Positions 18,341 to 26,484 of a stretch of DNA of 64,000 nt are shown piece by piece. This DNA is from Pseudomonas sp. UBA1879 (GTDB lineage Bacteria; Pseudomonadota; Gammaproteobacteria; Pseudomonadales; Pseudomonadaceae), in NCBI RefSeq assembly GCF_002338065.1, contig NZ_DDHJ01000004.1, forward strand, positions 124,001 through 188,000, read 5' to 3'. Position 1 is the stretch's first letter, and the number at the start of each line of letters is the position of its first letter. Both the position numbers and the translations under genes were made by a program. The notes under the pieces were generated by a model. It did not search any database, had not been told where the DNA came from, and was given only the letters and a program-made list of their open reading frames with translations.

Positions 18341-19849
18341 TCAGATTTTCCCGGGAATCCCGTACTTGCGCAGCCGGTGGGCGATGGCAGTGTGAGACGT
18401 GTGCAGGCGCGCCGCGAGTTGTCGGGTCGAGGGGTAGTGGTTGTAGAGCTTTTCCAGCAGCGATTTTTCGAAGTCTTCGACAGCGGCCTCCAGGCTTTCG
18501 ATCTCGCCATCGCTTTCCCGGGCCACAGAGGTGCCCGCAATGTCCAGATCGCCGATGTCCACCAGCGCGCTTTCGCAAATGGCGGCGGCGCGGAAAATGA
18601 CGTTCTGCAACTGCCGCACGTTGCCCGGCCAGCGGTTGCCGAGCAGCGCCGGGTAGGTGCCGGGTGCCAGGCGGCAGACGGGACGTTGAATCTGCGTACA
18701 GGCCTGTTCCATGAAATAGCGGGCCAGCAGCAGAATGTCCTGACCCCGTTCACGCAGGGGCGGGACTTCCAGATTCAATACGTTCAGGCGATAGAACAGG
18801 TCTTCGCGAAACGTACCTTCGGCCACCATTTTTTCCAGATTGCGATGGGTCGCGCTGAGAATGCGCACGTTGACCTGCACTTCCTTGTCACCGCCCACGC
18901 GACGGAAGCTGCCATCGTTGAGGAAACGCAGCAATTTGGCCTGCAGATAGGGCGACATTTCGCCGATTTCGTCGAGAAACACCGTGCCCTGGTTCGCCAG
19001 TTCCATCAGGCCGGGTTTGCCGCCTCTTTGCGCCCCTGTGAAAGCGCCGGGTGCGTAGCCGAACAGTTCGCTTTCGGCAAGGCTCTCGGGCAGTGCGGCG
19101 CAGTTCAAAGCCAGAAACGGCGCGCTGTGCCGGGCGCTCACGGCGTGGCAGGCGCGGGCCACCAGCTCTTTGCCGGTGCCGGTTTCGCCCTGAATCAACA
19201 GCGGCGCATCCAGTGCGGCCACTCGCTGGGCGCGGGCCTTGAGGGTGCGGATGGGCGTGGAGTCACCGAGCAAGGCGTCGAAGCCTTCAGCATGATCATG
19301 ATGCAGTGCTGACAGTCGCTCGCCGATACGGCTCGGCAGATACAGCGTCAGCAGCGCGCCCGCATCGGTGATCGGCGTGGCGTCCAGCAGCAAGGCCTCG
19401 CCGTTGAGCGTGACTTCGCGCAATGGCAGGCGAAAGCCGTTTTCAAACAGGGCGGTGTGCAGGGCTGGATCGGAAAACAGGTCGCCCACCGACTCGCCCG
19501 CCGGTTCTCGCCCGCATAACGCGATCAGCGCCGGGTTGGCCAGCAGCACATGGCCCGCGCTGTCCAGCGCCAACACCGGGTCGGTCATCGCTGCGAGCAG
19601 GGCATCGAGTTGCAGGTGGCGGCGTTGGCCGGGAAGGATATCGACCACAGTGATCGCCTCGACGCCCCGTACCCGAAACAGCCGATCCTTGAGCTCTTCG
19701 AGGACTTCGTGGCTCAAGGTCGGCGCGTCGATGTAGACGTTGGGCGGCACCATTTCCACGGCATCCAGGTTCAGGTTTCGCCCGCCCAGAATCGCCAACA
19801 CTTCCTGAGTGATGCCGACGCGGTCGATGAACGTAACGTGAATGCGCAT
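18341..19849 (-). CDS. gcsR: Sigma-54-dependent activator of glycine catabolism, GcsR (TyrR-like)
   Basis: The 502-residue regulator has the TyrR layout: an N-terminal ACT domain (MRIHVTFIDRVGITQEVLAI, residues 1-75), a PAS-like region (80-185), a central AAA+ domain with Walker A GETGTGKE, the sigma-54-contacting ESELFGYAPGAFTGA loop, Walker B GTVFLDEIGEM, and a C-terminal TyrR-type helix-turn-helix (STRQLAARLHTSHTAIAHRL). In P. aeruginosa, GcsR activates the gcvH2-gcvP2-glyA2-sdaA-gcvT2 operon in response to glycine. Here it lies directly upstream of the same genes, with matching enhancer sites and a -24/-12 promoter between. PhhR is the main alternative family member but is normally linked to phenylalanine genes. 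Confidence 0.9.
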   Translation of the reverse strand: MRIHVTFIDRVGITQEVLAILGGRNLNLDAVEMVPPNVYIDAPTLSHEVLEELKDRLFRVRGVEAITVVDILPGQRRHLQLDALLAAMTDPVLALDSAGHVLLANPALIALCGREPAGESVGDLFSDPALHTALFENGFRLPLREVTLNGEALLLDATPITDAGALLTLYLPSRIGERLSALHHDHAEGFDALLGDSTPIRTLKARAQRVAALDAPLLIQGETGTGKELVARACHAVSARHSAPFLALNCAALPESLAESELFGYAPGAFTGAQRGGKPGLMELANQGTVFLDEIGEMSPYLQAKLLRFLNDGSFRRVGGDKEVQVNVRILSATHRNLEKMVAEGTFREDLFYRLNVLNLEVPPLRERGQDILLLARYFMEQACTQIQRPVCRLAPGTYPALLGNRWPGNVRQLQNVIFRAAAICESALVDIGDLDIAGTSVARESDGEIESLEAAVEDFEKSLLEKLYNHYPSTRQLAARLHTSHTAIAHRLRKYGIPGKI

Positions 19850-19940
19850 GGGGAGGGCAAAGGTTCGGGCGGAAGACGGGGGCGATTATGCCAGTAAATG
19901 GACGCCTGATCGCGATGGCGTCGATGTGCTCGGCCGCTCT

Positions 19941-20030
19941 GGGAGTGAGCTTGCTCACGAAGGGGCCTGTGCAAACAGCGCATCAGTGTTGCTCGACCGT
20001 GAGTCGTCGTGAGCAAGCTCACTTCCGCAG
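19941..20030. repeat. REP doublet (GAGCTTGCTC family)
   Basis: GGGAGTGAGCTTGCTCACGA and the inverse TCGTGAGCAAGCTCACTTCC enclose a loop between gcsR and the next gene. Confidence 0.7.
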
Positions 20031-20066
20031 GAGGCAGTGTTAGTTCAATGGCATGTGCCTGAGTAC

Positions 20067-20417
20067 CTAATTCAAATGTTCAGACGTGACCGCATCGCCT
20101 GATTTCATATCGAGCTTGTCGCGAATGTCTTCGAACATGGCGTCGTATTGGCCGTTCATATCATGCCAGTCAGCGTTTTTGGGCAGCCCGTACTTCTCGG
20201 CGATGCGTGAGGCTTCGCTGGCGAAGTTGTAGGCCTTGTCCTTGGGAAGGTCGAACGCTTCGTTCAGCGACTGGCCGTTGATCTGGCCTTCCAGCGTGAA
20301 GCGCATGCCGGGGCCAGACTCGGTCTCGGCGGGTTCATAGCGCAGATGAAGGTCGTAACCGACGTCGTCCGGCTGCAGGGACGGGTGGACGATATGCAGG
20401 TGGCCTGGTTCGAACAT
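20067..20417 (-). CDS. Small conserved Pseudomonas protein (DUF5064-like)
   Basis: A 116-residue cytoplasmic protein starting MFEPGHLHIVHPSLQPDD. It has no signal peptide, membrane segment or recognisable catalytic motif; the middle is beta-rich (YDLHLRYEPAET, MRFTLEGQINGQSL) and the C-terminal half is helical and charged. Its opening and size resemble the Pseudomonas-restricted family I know as DUF5064, but I cannot confirm this without a profile search. It is the last of three small genes on the minus strand and is not obviously in an operon with its neighbours. No function is assigned. Confidence 0.65.
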   Translation of the reverse strand: MFEPGHLHIVHPSLQPDDVGYDLHLRYEPAETESGPGMRFTLEGQINGQSLNEAFDLPKDKAYNFASEASRIAEKYGLPKNADWHDMNGQYDAMFEDIRDKLDMKSGDAVTSEHLN

Positions 20418-20477
20418 GTGACGGCTCCCTCAAGAAATGATGGTCGTAAGGAGCAGACCCCTTGCCGTGGCCGGGGT

Positions 20478-20903
20478 TCAGCGCTGGCCGGAAGACTCCG
20501 TACACGCTGTGGGTGGAGCGACTGGCTCGGGACGCGACCAGATCCAGATGTTCACCAGCACCATCCCAGTGACCGCGAAGTAAATCCACCAGTTGTGTTT
20601 CAGCACCACCAGCATGACCACGGCGCATATCAGCATCGTGACGGTCGCGCTGATTTTGGCGCGGCGGGCGATGAGTTTGCCATTGCGCCAGTTGCGCAGC
20701 ATGGGGCCGAACAGCCGATGATTTTCCAGCCAGGCGCTCAGGCGCGGCGAACTCTTGGTGGCGGCCCAGGCGGCGAGCAGGATGAACTCGGTGGTCGGCA
20801 GTCCTGGAATGAAAATCGCGATGATCCCGATGGCAAGGCTCACGTAGGCCAGGATGCCGAAGAGGATGCGGGACAGTTTGCTGCCTGGAGGTGTGCTGAT
20901 CAT
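20478..20903 (-). CDS. YbaN-family (DUF454) inner-membrane protein
   Basis: The 141-residue protein matches the DUF454/YbaN family of small inner-membrane proteins of unknown function. Two membrane regions are visible: ILFGILAYVSLAIGIIAIFI (about residues 13-32), followed by the signature PGLPTTEFILLAAWAATKSSPRL, and TVTMLICAVVMLVVL near residue 90-105, with a last helix at about 108-122. The start MISTPPGSKLSRI at 20903 places the first helix as in relatives; an upstream in-frame start (20987) adds an atypical extension. It has no clear partner gene. Confidence 0.82.
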   Translation of the reverse strand: MISTPPGSKLSRILFGILAYVSLAIGIIAIFIPGLPTTEFILLAAWAATKSSPRLSAWLENHRLFGPMLRNWRNGKLIARRAKISATVTMLICAVVMLVVLKHNWWIYFAVTGMVLVNIWIWSRPEPVAPPTACTESSGQR

Positions 20904-20997
20904 GGGTCTCGGGTGCGGCAGGGTGACGATGTGTTTCAAAGGCGCGGCCCTCGAAAGGATGCCCAGCTTACCAGCGCCGGACGTCATACGCTTCGTT

Positions 20998-21294
20998 TCA
21001 GGCAGGTTCGGCTTCAGGAGCCGACGTGTAGGCGTGGCTCAGCAGCACCTTAAAGCGTTCGAACGCCGCAAGGGCGGGTCTGTCGATCTCACGTTCCTGC
21101 GCGTCGCTGAACGGTAGATCGGCGAACAGCGCTTTGAGTTCTTGCTGCATGAGGTACTGAGCGCCGGGAAATCGGGTGTAGCTCGGCAGTGCGTTGAACG
21201 GCGTACTGGCTTTGACGGCTTTGTCCACTGGCTCGCGCGGAGCAGGGGTGGTCGGGTTCAAACGCTGGAAGCGACGAATCGGGTCATGAAACAT
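20998..21294 (-). CDS. Hypothetical protein, 98 residues
   Basis: I do not recognise this protein. It starts MFHDPIRRFQRLNP at 21294 with a good ribosome binding site (AAGGAAG) upstream and shows normal GC-rich codon use, so it is probably real. The N-terminal 30 residues are basic and Pro-rich; residues 45-90 form predicted amphipathic helices (QYLMQQELKALFADL, ALAAFERFKVLLSHAY). There is no signal peptide or membrane segment. It ends 95 bp before the YbaN-family gene start and is followed upstream by the 100-bp tandem array. Confidence 0.6.
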   Translation of the reverse strand: MFHDPIRRFQRLNPTTPAPREPVDKAVKASTPFNALPSYTRFPGAQYLMQQELKALFADLPFSDAQEREIDRPALAAFERFKVLLSHAYTSAPEAEPA

Positions 21295-21380
21295 GGTGTC
21301 TTCCTTGGAAATGTGGCGCTTGTAGACAAGACGAGTGAGGTGCGATGAGCAGTAAAAAAACCGGTCGTGCGGAGGTCATT

Positions 21381-21466
21381 GTGGGAACCGGCTTGCTGGC
21401 GAGAGCGGAGTGTCAGTTGACATCTTCATGACTGAACCACCTATTCGCCAGCAAGCCGGCTCCCAC
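21381..21466. repeat. REP doublet next to the tandem array
   Basis: GTGGGAACCGGCTTGCTGGCGA and TTCGCCAGCAAGCCGGCTCCCAC are the arms. Its right end runs directly into the first unit of the 100-bp tandem array, suggesting the array grew from this doublet. Confidence 0.78.
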
Positions 21467-21963
21467 GAATACGATGTCGGTCGCAGATTTTATGACCTAT
21501 GCATGACCCCTGTGGGAGCCGGCTTGCTGGCGAATGCGGTTTGCCAGCGAGCATAGAATCTCCCACGGATACGACGTCGGTCGCAGATGTTATGACCTAT
21601 GCATAACCCCTGTGGGAGCCGGCTTGCTGGCGAATGCGGTTTGCCAGTGCGCATCGAATCTCCCACGGATACGACGTCGGTCGCAGATGTTATGACCTAT
21701 GCATGACCCCTGTGGGAGCCGGCTCGCTGGCGAATGCGGTTTGCCAGCGAGCATAGAATCTCCCTCGGATACGACGTCGGTCGCAGATGTTATGACCTAT
21801 GCATGACCCCTGTGGGAGCCGGCTCGCTGGCGAATTCGGTTTGCCAGTGAGCATAGAATCTCCCACGGGTACGATGTCGGTCGCAGATGTTATGACCTAG
21901 GCATGACCTCCGTGGGAGCCGGCTCGCTGGCGAATGCGGTTTGCCAGCGAGCATAGAATCTCC
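21464..21963. repeat. Tandem array: five copies of an exact 100-bp unit
   Basis: Units begin at 21464, 21564, 21664, 21764 and 21864, all exactly 100 bp with no indels and only scattered substitutions. Each contains CACGGATACGACGTCGGTCG, TATGACCTATGCATGACCCC, the REP arm GTGGGAGCCGGCTTGCTGGC and a degenerate inverse arm GCCAGCGAGCATAGAATCTC. The last unit ends 18 bp before the stop codon of the convergent-side TonB receptor gene. It has no unique spacers, so it is not a CRISPR array. Confidence 0.93.
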
Positions 21964-21981
21964 CAGAAGGCGAGCGACTCG

Positions 21982-24573
21982 TCAGATATCCCACACCACG
22001 TTGATTGCGACGTTACGGCCCGGCTGAGTCAGGCGATCCAGGCTGGCGGGCGCGGTCACGCCTGCTTCACCTACACCGTCGTAGCCGCGCACGTCATCCC
22101 ACAGCCAGTATTTCTTGTCGGCCAGGTTGTACAGGCCGCCGCTGACCGTCACATCGTCGGTCACTTTGTAGAAACCGGTCAGGTCTAACTTGCCGAACCC
22201 TGGGGTTCTGAACTGTTTGGACGTCCCGTCGGGTGCATTGAAGGTCGAGCTGTCCACACGGGTCTTGCGTTTGACCAGCGTCCAGTTCAGCAAGCCGCCG
22301 TAATTCTCATGCTCGTAGCCCAGGCCAAACACGCCGGTCAGCGGGTTCACGCTGTTGATCGGCTGACCGGTGTCGTCGTTGCGGCCATGGGCGTAGGCCA
22401 CCGCGCCTTGGGTGTAGAGGCCTTGCGGCGCGCCGAAGGTGTCCAGGTTCAGACGGCCTTTCAACTCCACGCCCTTGATGGTGGCGTGCTTGATGTTGTT
22501 GGACTGGAAAACGGCTTGGTTCGATGAGGCCGGCTGGATGGCGTCTTCATTAATGAAGTCGCGGTATTTGTTGTAGAAAACCGCCACGTCGAACGTCCCC
22601 GCATCGAAGCGACCGCGCAGCCCGGTTTCGTAGCTTCGGCTTTTCTCGGGCTCCAGATTCGGGTTTGGCTCGACGATGTAATTGCTCTGGACGTTTTCGA
22701 AGCGGCCATACAACGCTTTGGCGCTCGGCGTGCGGAAGCCTTCAGCATACTGACCGAACCAGGTGTAGGCGTCGTTGATGGCGTAGGTCACGCCCAGTTT
22801 GGGCGACAGGCGATGCCACTTTTTCTCGCTGTCGTCGAACTGGCGGGCATCCGTCAGATTGACCGCGCGCAGGAATTCCGGGGTCGCATGGGGATCGAGC
22901 GTGGTGTAGTCGTAACGCGCGCCGGGCGTGAGGGTCCAGTCGCCCCAGGTGATCTGGTCCTGTGCGAACAGGGCGTAGGTGTTGACGGTAGGGTCCGGGA
23001 AGTCGCTGTTCGGCGCGAGCGCGTCCGAGGCGGTCGGGCTAGGCGCGCCGAGGATCCGACAGGTGCCCAGAACCGCCGCGCAGGTCGCGGTGCCGCTGCG
23101 GCTGCCGGTGACCTTTTGTTGCTTGATCATGGTGCCGTAGGTCAACAGATGATCGGTGTCAGCGAGGGTGAAAGCCTTGTCGAGCTGAGCGTCGAAGATC
23201 CACTGACGTTCTTGATATTGGGTATCGCGGGTGCGCCACACGTCGCGACTGCCCGGCACATAGCGCTCCAGGGTGTCCTGATCGGTCTTGGCAATCTGGT
23301 AGTTGAGGCTCCACTTCACGTTGTCGACCAGCAGACTGTCGAGGGCGAAGGTATTTTCCAGGCCGAAGCGCTCGCGGGTGATCACGTCGTTGCCCTCGCG
23401 TCCACGGTACAACCCGAAGCCCCGACCTGCGTTGAATGGCCCGCCCACCGCGCTCTTCTGATCGGTGTGGGTATCGTCCTTGTATTTCTCGTAGGTGAAC
23501 GCCAGCCGGTCGTCATCGCCGTAGTTCCAACCCAGCTTGGCCAGCACATTGGTGGCGCGAACGTCTGCGGGGTTGGCGGCGGTACGGCTCAGGCCTGTCC
23601 CGCCGTGCTCACCATAGGACTCGATTTCCCGGCCGTTGCGCTGGCTGACGTGCAACATCGCATCGATATCCCCTCCACGGCCCGCGACCGTCGCCGAGTT
23701 CAGCCAGCTGTTGTCCGCCGAGCTGTAGCCGGTTTTGAGGCGCGCGCCGACGTCCTTGCCCGGCTTGATGACGTCTTCGGGGTCCAGGGTGTAATAGCTC
23801 ACCGCGCCGCCGATGGCACTGCTGCCGTACAACGCCGAAGCCGGGCCACGCAGGATTTCCACGCGTTTGACGATTTCCGGGTCGACGTAATTGCGATGGG
23901 TGTTGGCGTACGGACCGGAAAAATAGTTGTCCGGCACTTCGACGCCGTCGACCTGGGTCAGAATCCGGTCCCCATCGATGCCCCGAATGTTGAAGCCACT
24001 GGCGCCTGCGCGTTGGCCGACGCCGCCGACGGAAACACCGGGTTCGTAACGCACCAGATCACGAATGCTGTTGACGTTCTGGCGATCCAGCTCGGCGCGG
24101 TCGTGTACGGTCACGGTGTTAGGGACCGATGCCACCGACTGCGCCTGCCGGGTCGCACTCACGGTGACCTGTTCCAGCGCCAGTGCGCCCGCGGCGTTGC
24201 GCTTCTCAAGCACGACATTATGAGTACCGAGGCTGCGGTAGCTGAGGTTGCTGCCGGCGAGCAGGCGATCCAGCGCTTTTTCCGGGGGCATCGTGCCGAT
24301 AACGCCCGGCGAGGTGAGGTCCTTCGCCAGATCCGACGACATGCCGACCTGCCAACCCGTGGTCTTGCTGAATGCGTTGAGCGCCGATACCAGCGGCTGC
24401 TGTTTGATGGCGAACGCATAGCTGCCCGCGACACGCGCAGGCTGCTCGGCGGCAGCGACAGGCGCCGTATGCAGACCGGCGCTGAACATCGCCACGGTCA
24501 GCAGCGAAAGAGTGAAATGGCGGGTAGTCCTGGGCGAGTCGGATGTGACGGGGATGAACGTGGACGGCATCAA
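21982..24573 (-). CDS. TonB-dependent heme/hemoprotein-type receptor with signalling (STN) domain
   Basis: An 863-residue outer-membrane transducer. A signal peptide (TLSLLTVAMFSAGLHTAPVAAA) is followed by an STN signalling domain (about residues 50-125, FAIKQQPLVSALNAFSK), the plug (QVTVSATRQAQSVASVP, then GFNIRGIDGDRILTQVDGVE) and a 22-strand barrel ending in an aromatic-rich NVVWDI. The heme-receptor-type FRTP and NPNL boxes are present (EGFRTPSAKALYG and VEPNPNLEPEKSRSYETG). With the FecR- and FecI-like genes directly upstream, it forms a cell-surface signalling system like HxuI-HxuR-HxuA or Has of P. aeruginosa; no hemophore gene is nearby, favouring the Hxu type. Substrate is inferred. 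Confidence 0.82.
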   Translation of the reverse strand: MMPSTFIPVTSDSPRTTRHFTLSLLTVAMFSAGLHTAPVAAAEQPARVAGSYAFAIKQQPLVSALNAFSKTTGWQVGMSSDLAKDLTSPGVIGTMPPEKALDRLLAGSNLSYRSLGTHNVVLEKRNAAGALALEQVTVSATRQAQSVASVPNTVTVHDRAELDRQNVNSIRDLVRYEPGVSVGGVGQRAGASGFNIRGIDGDRILTQVDGVEVPDNYFSGPYANTHRNYVDPEIVKRVEILRGPASALYGSSAIGGAVSYYTLDPEDVIKPGKDVGARLKTGYSSADNSWLNSATVAGRGGDIDAMLHVSQRNGREIESYGEHGGTGLSRTAANPADVRATNVLAKLGWNYGDDDRLAFTYEKYKDDTHTDQKSAVGGPFNAGRGFGLYRGREGNDVITRERFGLENTFALDSLLVDNVKWSLNYQIAKTDQDTLERYVPGSRDVWRTRDTQYQERQWIFDAQLDKAFTLADTDHLLTYGTMIKQQKVTGSRSGTATCAAVLGTCRILGAPSPTASDALAPNSDFPDPTVNTYALFAQDQITWGDWTLTPGARYDYTTLDPHATPEFLRAVNLTDARQFDDSEKKWHRLSPKLGVTYAINDAYTWFGQYAEGFRTPSAKALYGRFENVQSNYIVEPNPNLEPEKSRSYETGLRGRFDAGTFDVAVFYNKYRDFINEDAIQPASSNQAVFQSNNIKHATIKGVELKGRLNLDTFGAPQGLYTQGAVAYAHGRNDDTGQPINSVNPLTGVFGLGYEHENYGGLLNWTLVKRKTRVDSSTFNAPDGTSKQFRTPGFGKLDLTGFYKVTDDVTVSGGLYNLADKKYWLWDDVRGYDGVGEAGVTAPASLDRLTQPGRNVAINVVWDI

Positions 24574-24678
24574 TAGCGCTCCGTGTCGTGCGTGTCGTTA
24601 ACGTGTTGGCAAGTAGTTTGGTAATAGGAATCACTTGCATTGGCTATAACGAGACGTACGACACACGGCTATCGCGTA

Positions 24679-24697
24679 AAAATAATTATTCTCAATT
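24679..24697. promoter_or_regulatory. Fur-box-like site before the heme-type receptor
   Basis: AAAATAATTATTCTCAATT overlaps the fecR-like stop codon, about 105 bp upstream of the receptor start. It resembles the Fur 19-mer in AT-rich hexamers, allowing an additional promoter for the receptor. Confidence 0.4.
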
Positions 24698-25639
24698 GAG
24701 GATCACGACCGCAGGCAGTTCATGCAGCTGGGCCGAGGTGATATGGGCGAGCGAACGCACCACGTCGATCGGATTGTCCAGCCGATAGTTTCCGGTCACG
24801 GTCACCTGATCCAGCTGCGTATTGGCATTGACGATCCAGCCGGGGTAGTAACGCCGCAGCTCAGCCAGCACTTCCTTGAGCGGGCAGTTATCAAAAATCA
24901 GGCGACCCTGAATCCAGGCCAGGTCTTTGTTTTGATCGACTTTCTCGCGATGACCGAAGCCTTCAGGGCCCACGCGCAAGCTGTCGCCAGCGTTCAGGCT
25001 GATGTGAGAATTGCCCCGGGTGGCCTGAACGTTCAGGGCGCCTCGCTCGACTTGAATCTGCGCCACGCCATCCAGATAGCGCACGGCGAATGCTGTGCTG
25101 CTGGCACTCATGCGCACCGGACCCGCTTCGACCTCCAGCGGCAGTCCCTTGGCGGTCGGCACTTCGAAGAACGCTTCGCCTTCGTAAAGCCGCGCGACCC
25201 GCTGCCGGTCATCCAGCCCACTGGAGAACGCGGATCGGGTATTGAGTAGCACCTTCGACCCGTCGCCAAGCTCCAGCCGCTGGCGCTCTCCCGCCACAGT
25301 CAGGTGGTCGGCCTTCAACCGCAACGGCACATCACTGAAGTTGAAAAGCCCGAGTAACACGACCGCCGCAGTGGCCAGCGGCAGCCAATGCGCGCGCAAG
25401 CGACGCAGCGCGGAAGGCTTTTCAGGTGTGGCCAGCGCGAGCGCCGCTTCGAGGATTGGCTGGGAATGCCATACCGCCTCGGCCTTGGCGAAAGCTTCGC
25501 CATGGGCAGGGTCGGCCGCGAGCCAGTCCTGAAAGCGCGCGCGTTGCTGGGCGTCAGCAGTTTCCAGTGCGATCAGCCAGTTCAAGGCCTGATCCAGGGC
25601 GCTGTCGGTCACAGGGCCAGGTGAATGAGAGTCCGTCAA
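24692..25639 (-). CDS. FecR-family anti-sigma / sigma regulator
   Basis: A 315-residue inner-membrane regulator that relays the state of the outer-membrane receptor to the ECF sigma factor. The N-terminal cytoplasmic part (DUF4880-type, residues 10-80) has ALNWLIALETADAQQRARFQDW and the PAHGEAFAKAEAVW motif; a single membrane helix follows (LPLATAAVVLLGLFNF, about residues 86-101); the periplasmic part holds the FecR domain (LTVAGERQRLELGDGSKVLLNT, LYEGEAFFEV) and a C-terminal STN-like module (FDNCPLKEVLAELRRYYPG) that would contact the receptor. It lies between the sigma gene and the receptor, all on the minus strand. Confidence 0.92.
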   Translation of the reverse strand: MTDSHSPGPVTDSALDQALNWLIALETADAQQRARFQDWLAADPAHGEAFAKAEAVWHSQPILEAALALATPEKPSALRRLRAHWLPLATAAVVLLGLFNFSDVPLRLKADHLTVAGERQRLELGDGSKVLLNTRSAFSSGLDDRQRVARLYEGEAFFEVPTAKGLPLEVEAGPVRMSASSTAFAVRYLDGVAQIQVERGALNVQATRGNSHISLNAGDSLRVGPEGFGHREKVDQNKDLAWIQGRLIFDNCPLKEVLAELRRYYPGWIVNANTQLDQVTVTGNYRLDNPIDVVRSLAHITSAQLHELPAVVILN

Positions 25640-25735
25640 GGGGCGTCCTCGGCTACACGGTATGGAGCGGGAGTGTAGCGAGATGTCGCTCGCTGCCCGC
25701 CGATTTCTTATGACATACGGATCTAGCCGCGCTCA

Positions 25736-26251
25736 TCAACGTTCGAGCCGGGCCGCCACCCCGACGCAAATGGCCATGATCAGCTTGAGTTCCTTTTGCA
25801 CGGTACTGGCCGATACGCCCAATTGCTCGGCGATTGCCAGGTAGCTGCAACCGTTGAGGCGGCTCAGGGTGAAGATTTTCTGTTGGCGTGGCGTGAGCTT
25901 CTCAAGGCTGGCATTCAGGCTTTTCAGCAGCCGATTGGCGTGGGCGGCGTCTTCCAGCGCTGCGTCAGGCGCGACCACGTTGTGAAGTTCAGACAGCGGG
26001 GCGTCGTCGACGATGGTGCGCGCGTAAACGCGTCGGGCACGCAGATGGTCCAGTGCCAGATTGCGGGCAGTCTGAAACACGAACGGCTCAAGATGATCGA
26101 TAGCACGCTCGCCCAACGCGCGGGTCACGCGCAGGTAAGTTTCCTGCAACAGGTCTTCGGCGGTGCTCGGGTTGCGAACCATGCGTTGCAAGGTGCGCAG
26201 CAGAATCGTTCGCCTTGCCAGGAAAACGTCGTTGAAGCGGGATTGACTCAC
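25736..26251 (-). CDS. ECF sigma factor, FecI family
   Basis: A 171-residue extracytoplasmic-function sigma factor. Region 2 is visible as EDLLQETYLRVTRA with FVFQTARNLALDHLRAR, and region 4 as LTPRQQKIFTLSRLNGCSYLAIAEQLGVSASTVQKEL, split over residues 118-154. It should direct RNA polymerase to the receptor operon when the receptor is occupied. The start is the GTG at 26251. A Fur box lies 27 bp upstream, so iron starvation should induce the system. Gene order sigma-FecR-receptor is the standard layout. Confidence 0.92.
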   Translation of the reverse strand: MSQSRFNDVFLARRTILLRTLQRMVRNPSTAEDLLQETYLRVTRALGERAIDHLEPFVFQTARNLALDHLRARRVYARTIVDDAPLSELHNVVAPDAALEDAAHANRLLKSLNASLEKLTPRQQKIFTLSRLNGCSYLAIAEQLGVSASTVQKELKLIMAICVGVAARLER

Positions 26252-26277
26252 GGGGATACCCGACCAGAAATTCAGCG

Positions 26278-26296
26278 AATGATAATGATTGTCATC
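26278..26296. promoter_or_regulatory. Fur box upstream of the FecI-like gene
   Basis: AATGATAATGATTGTCATC is a strong match to the Fur 19-mer GATAATGATAATCATTATC. It lies 27 bp upstream of the sigma factor start and implies iron-repressed expression. Confidence 0.82.
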
Positions 26297-26359
26297 TACT
26301 GTTCAGGTCAAGGGAGTGAGGTACAAAGGTCGTGTAAATCAGAAGTGTCCGCAAATCCT

Positions 26360-26447
26360 TGTAGGAATGAGCTTGCTCGCGATGGCGTCAGGTCGGACAT
26401 TGGAACGTTACTGACGTATCGCCATCGCGAGCAAGCTCACTCCTACA
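26360..26447. repeat. REP doublet (GAGCTTGCTCGCGATGG family)
   Basis: TGTAGGAATGAGCTTGCTCGCGAT and ATCGCGAGCAAGCTCACTCCTACA enclose a variable loop between the sigma factor promoter and the gap stop. Confidence 0.85.
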
Positions 26448-26484
26448 CTCAAACGCGCCAGCGGCCAGGGAGGTGGCGCAATTG

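Noticed and set aside
21464..21963. CRISPR-like array
   Set aside because: The repeats are continuous 100-bp units with no unique spacers and no cas genes nearby.
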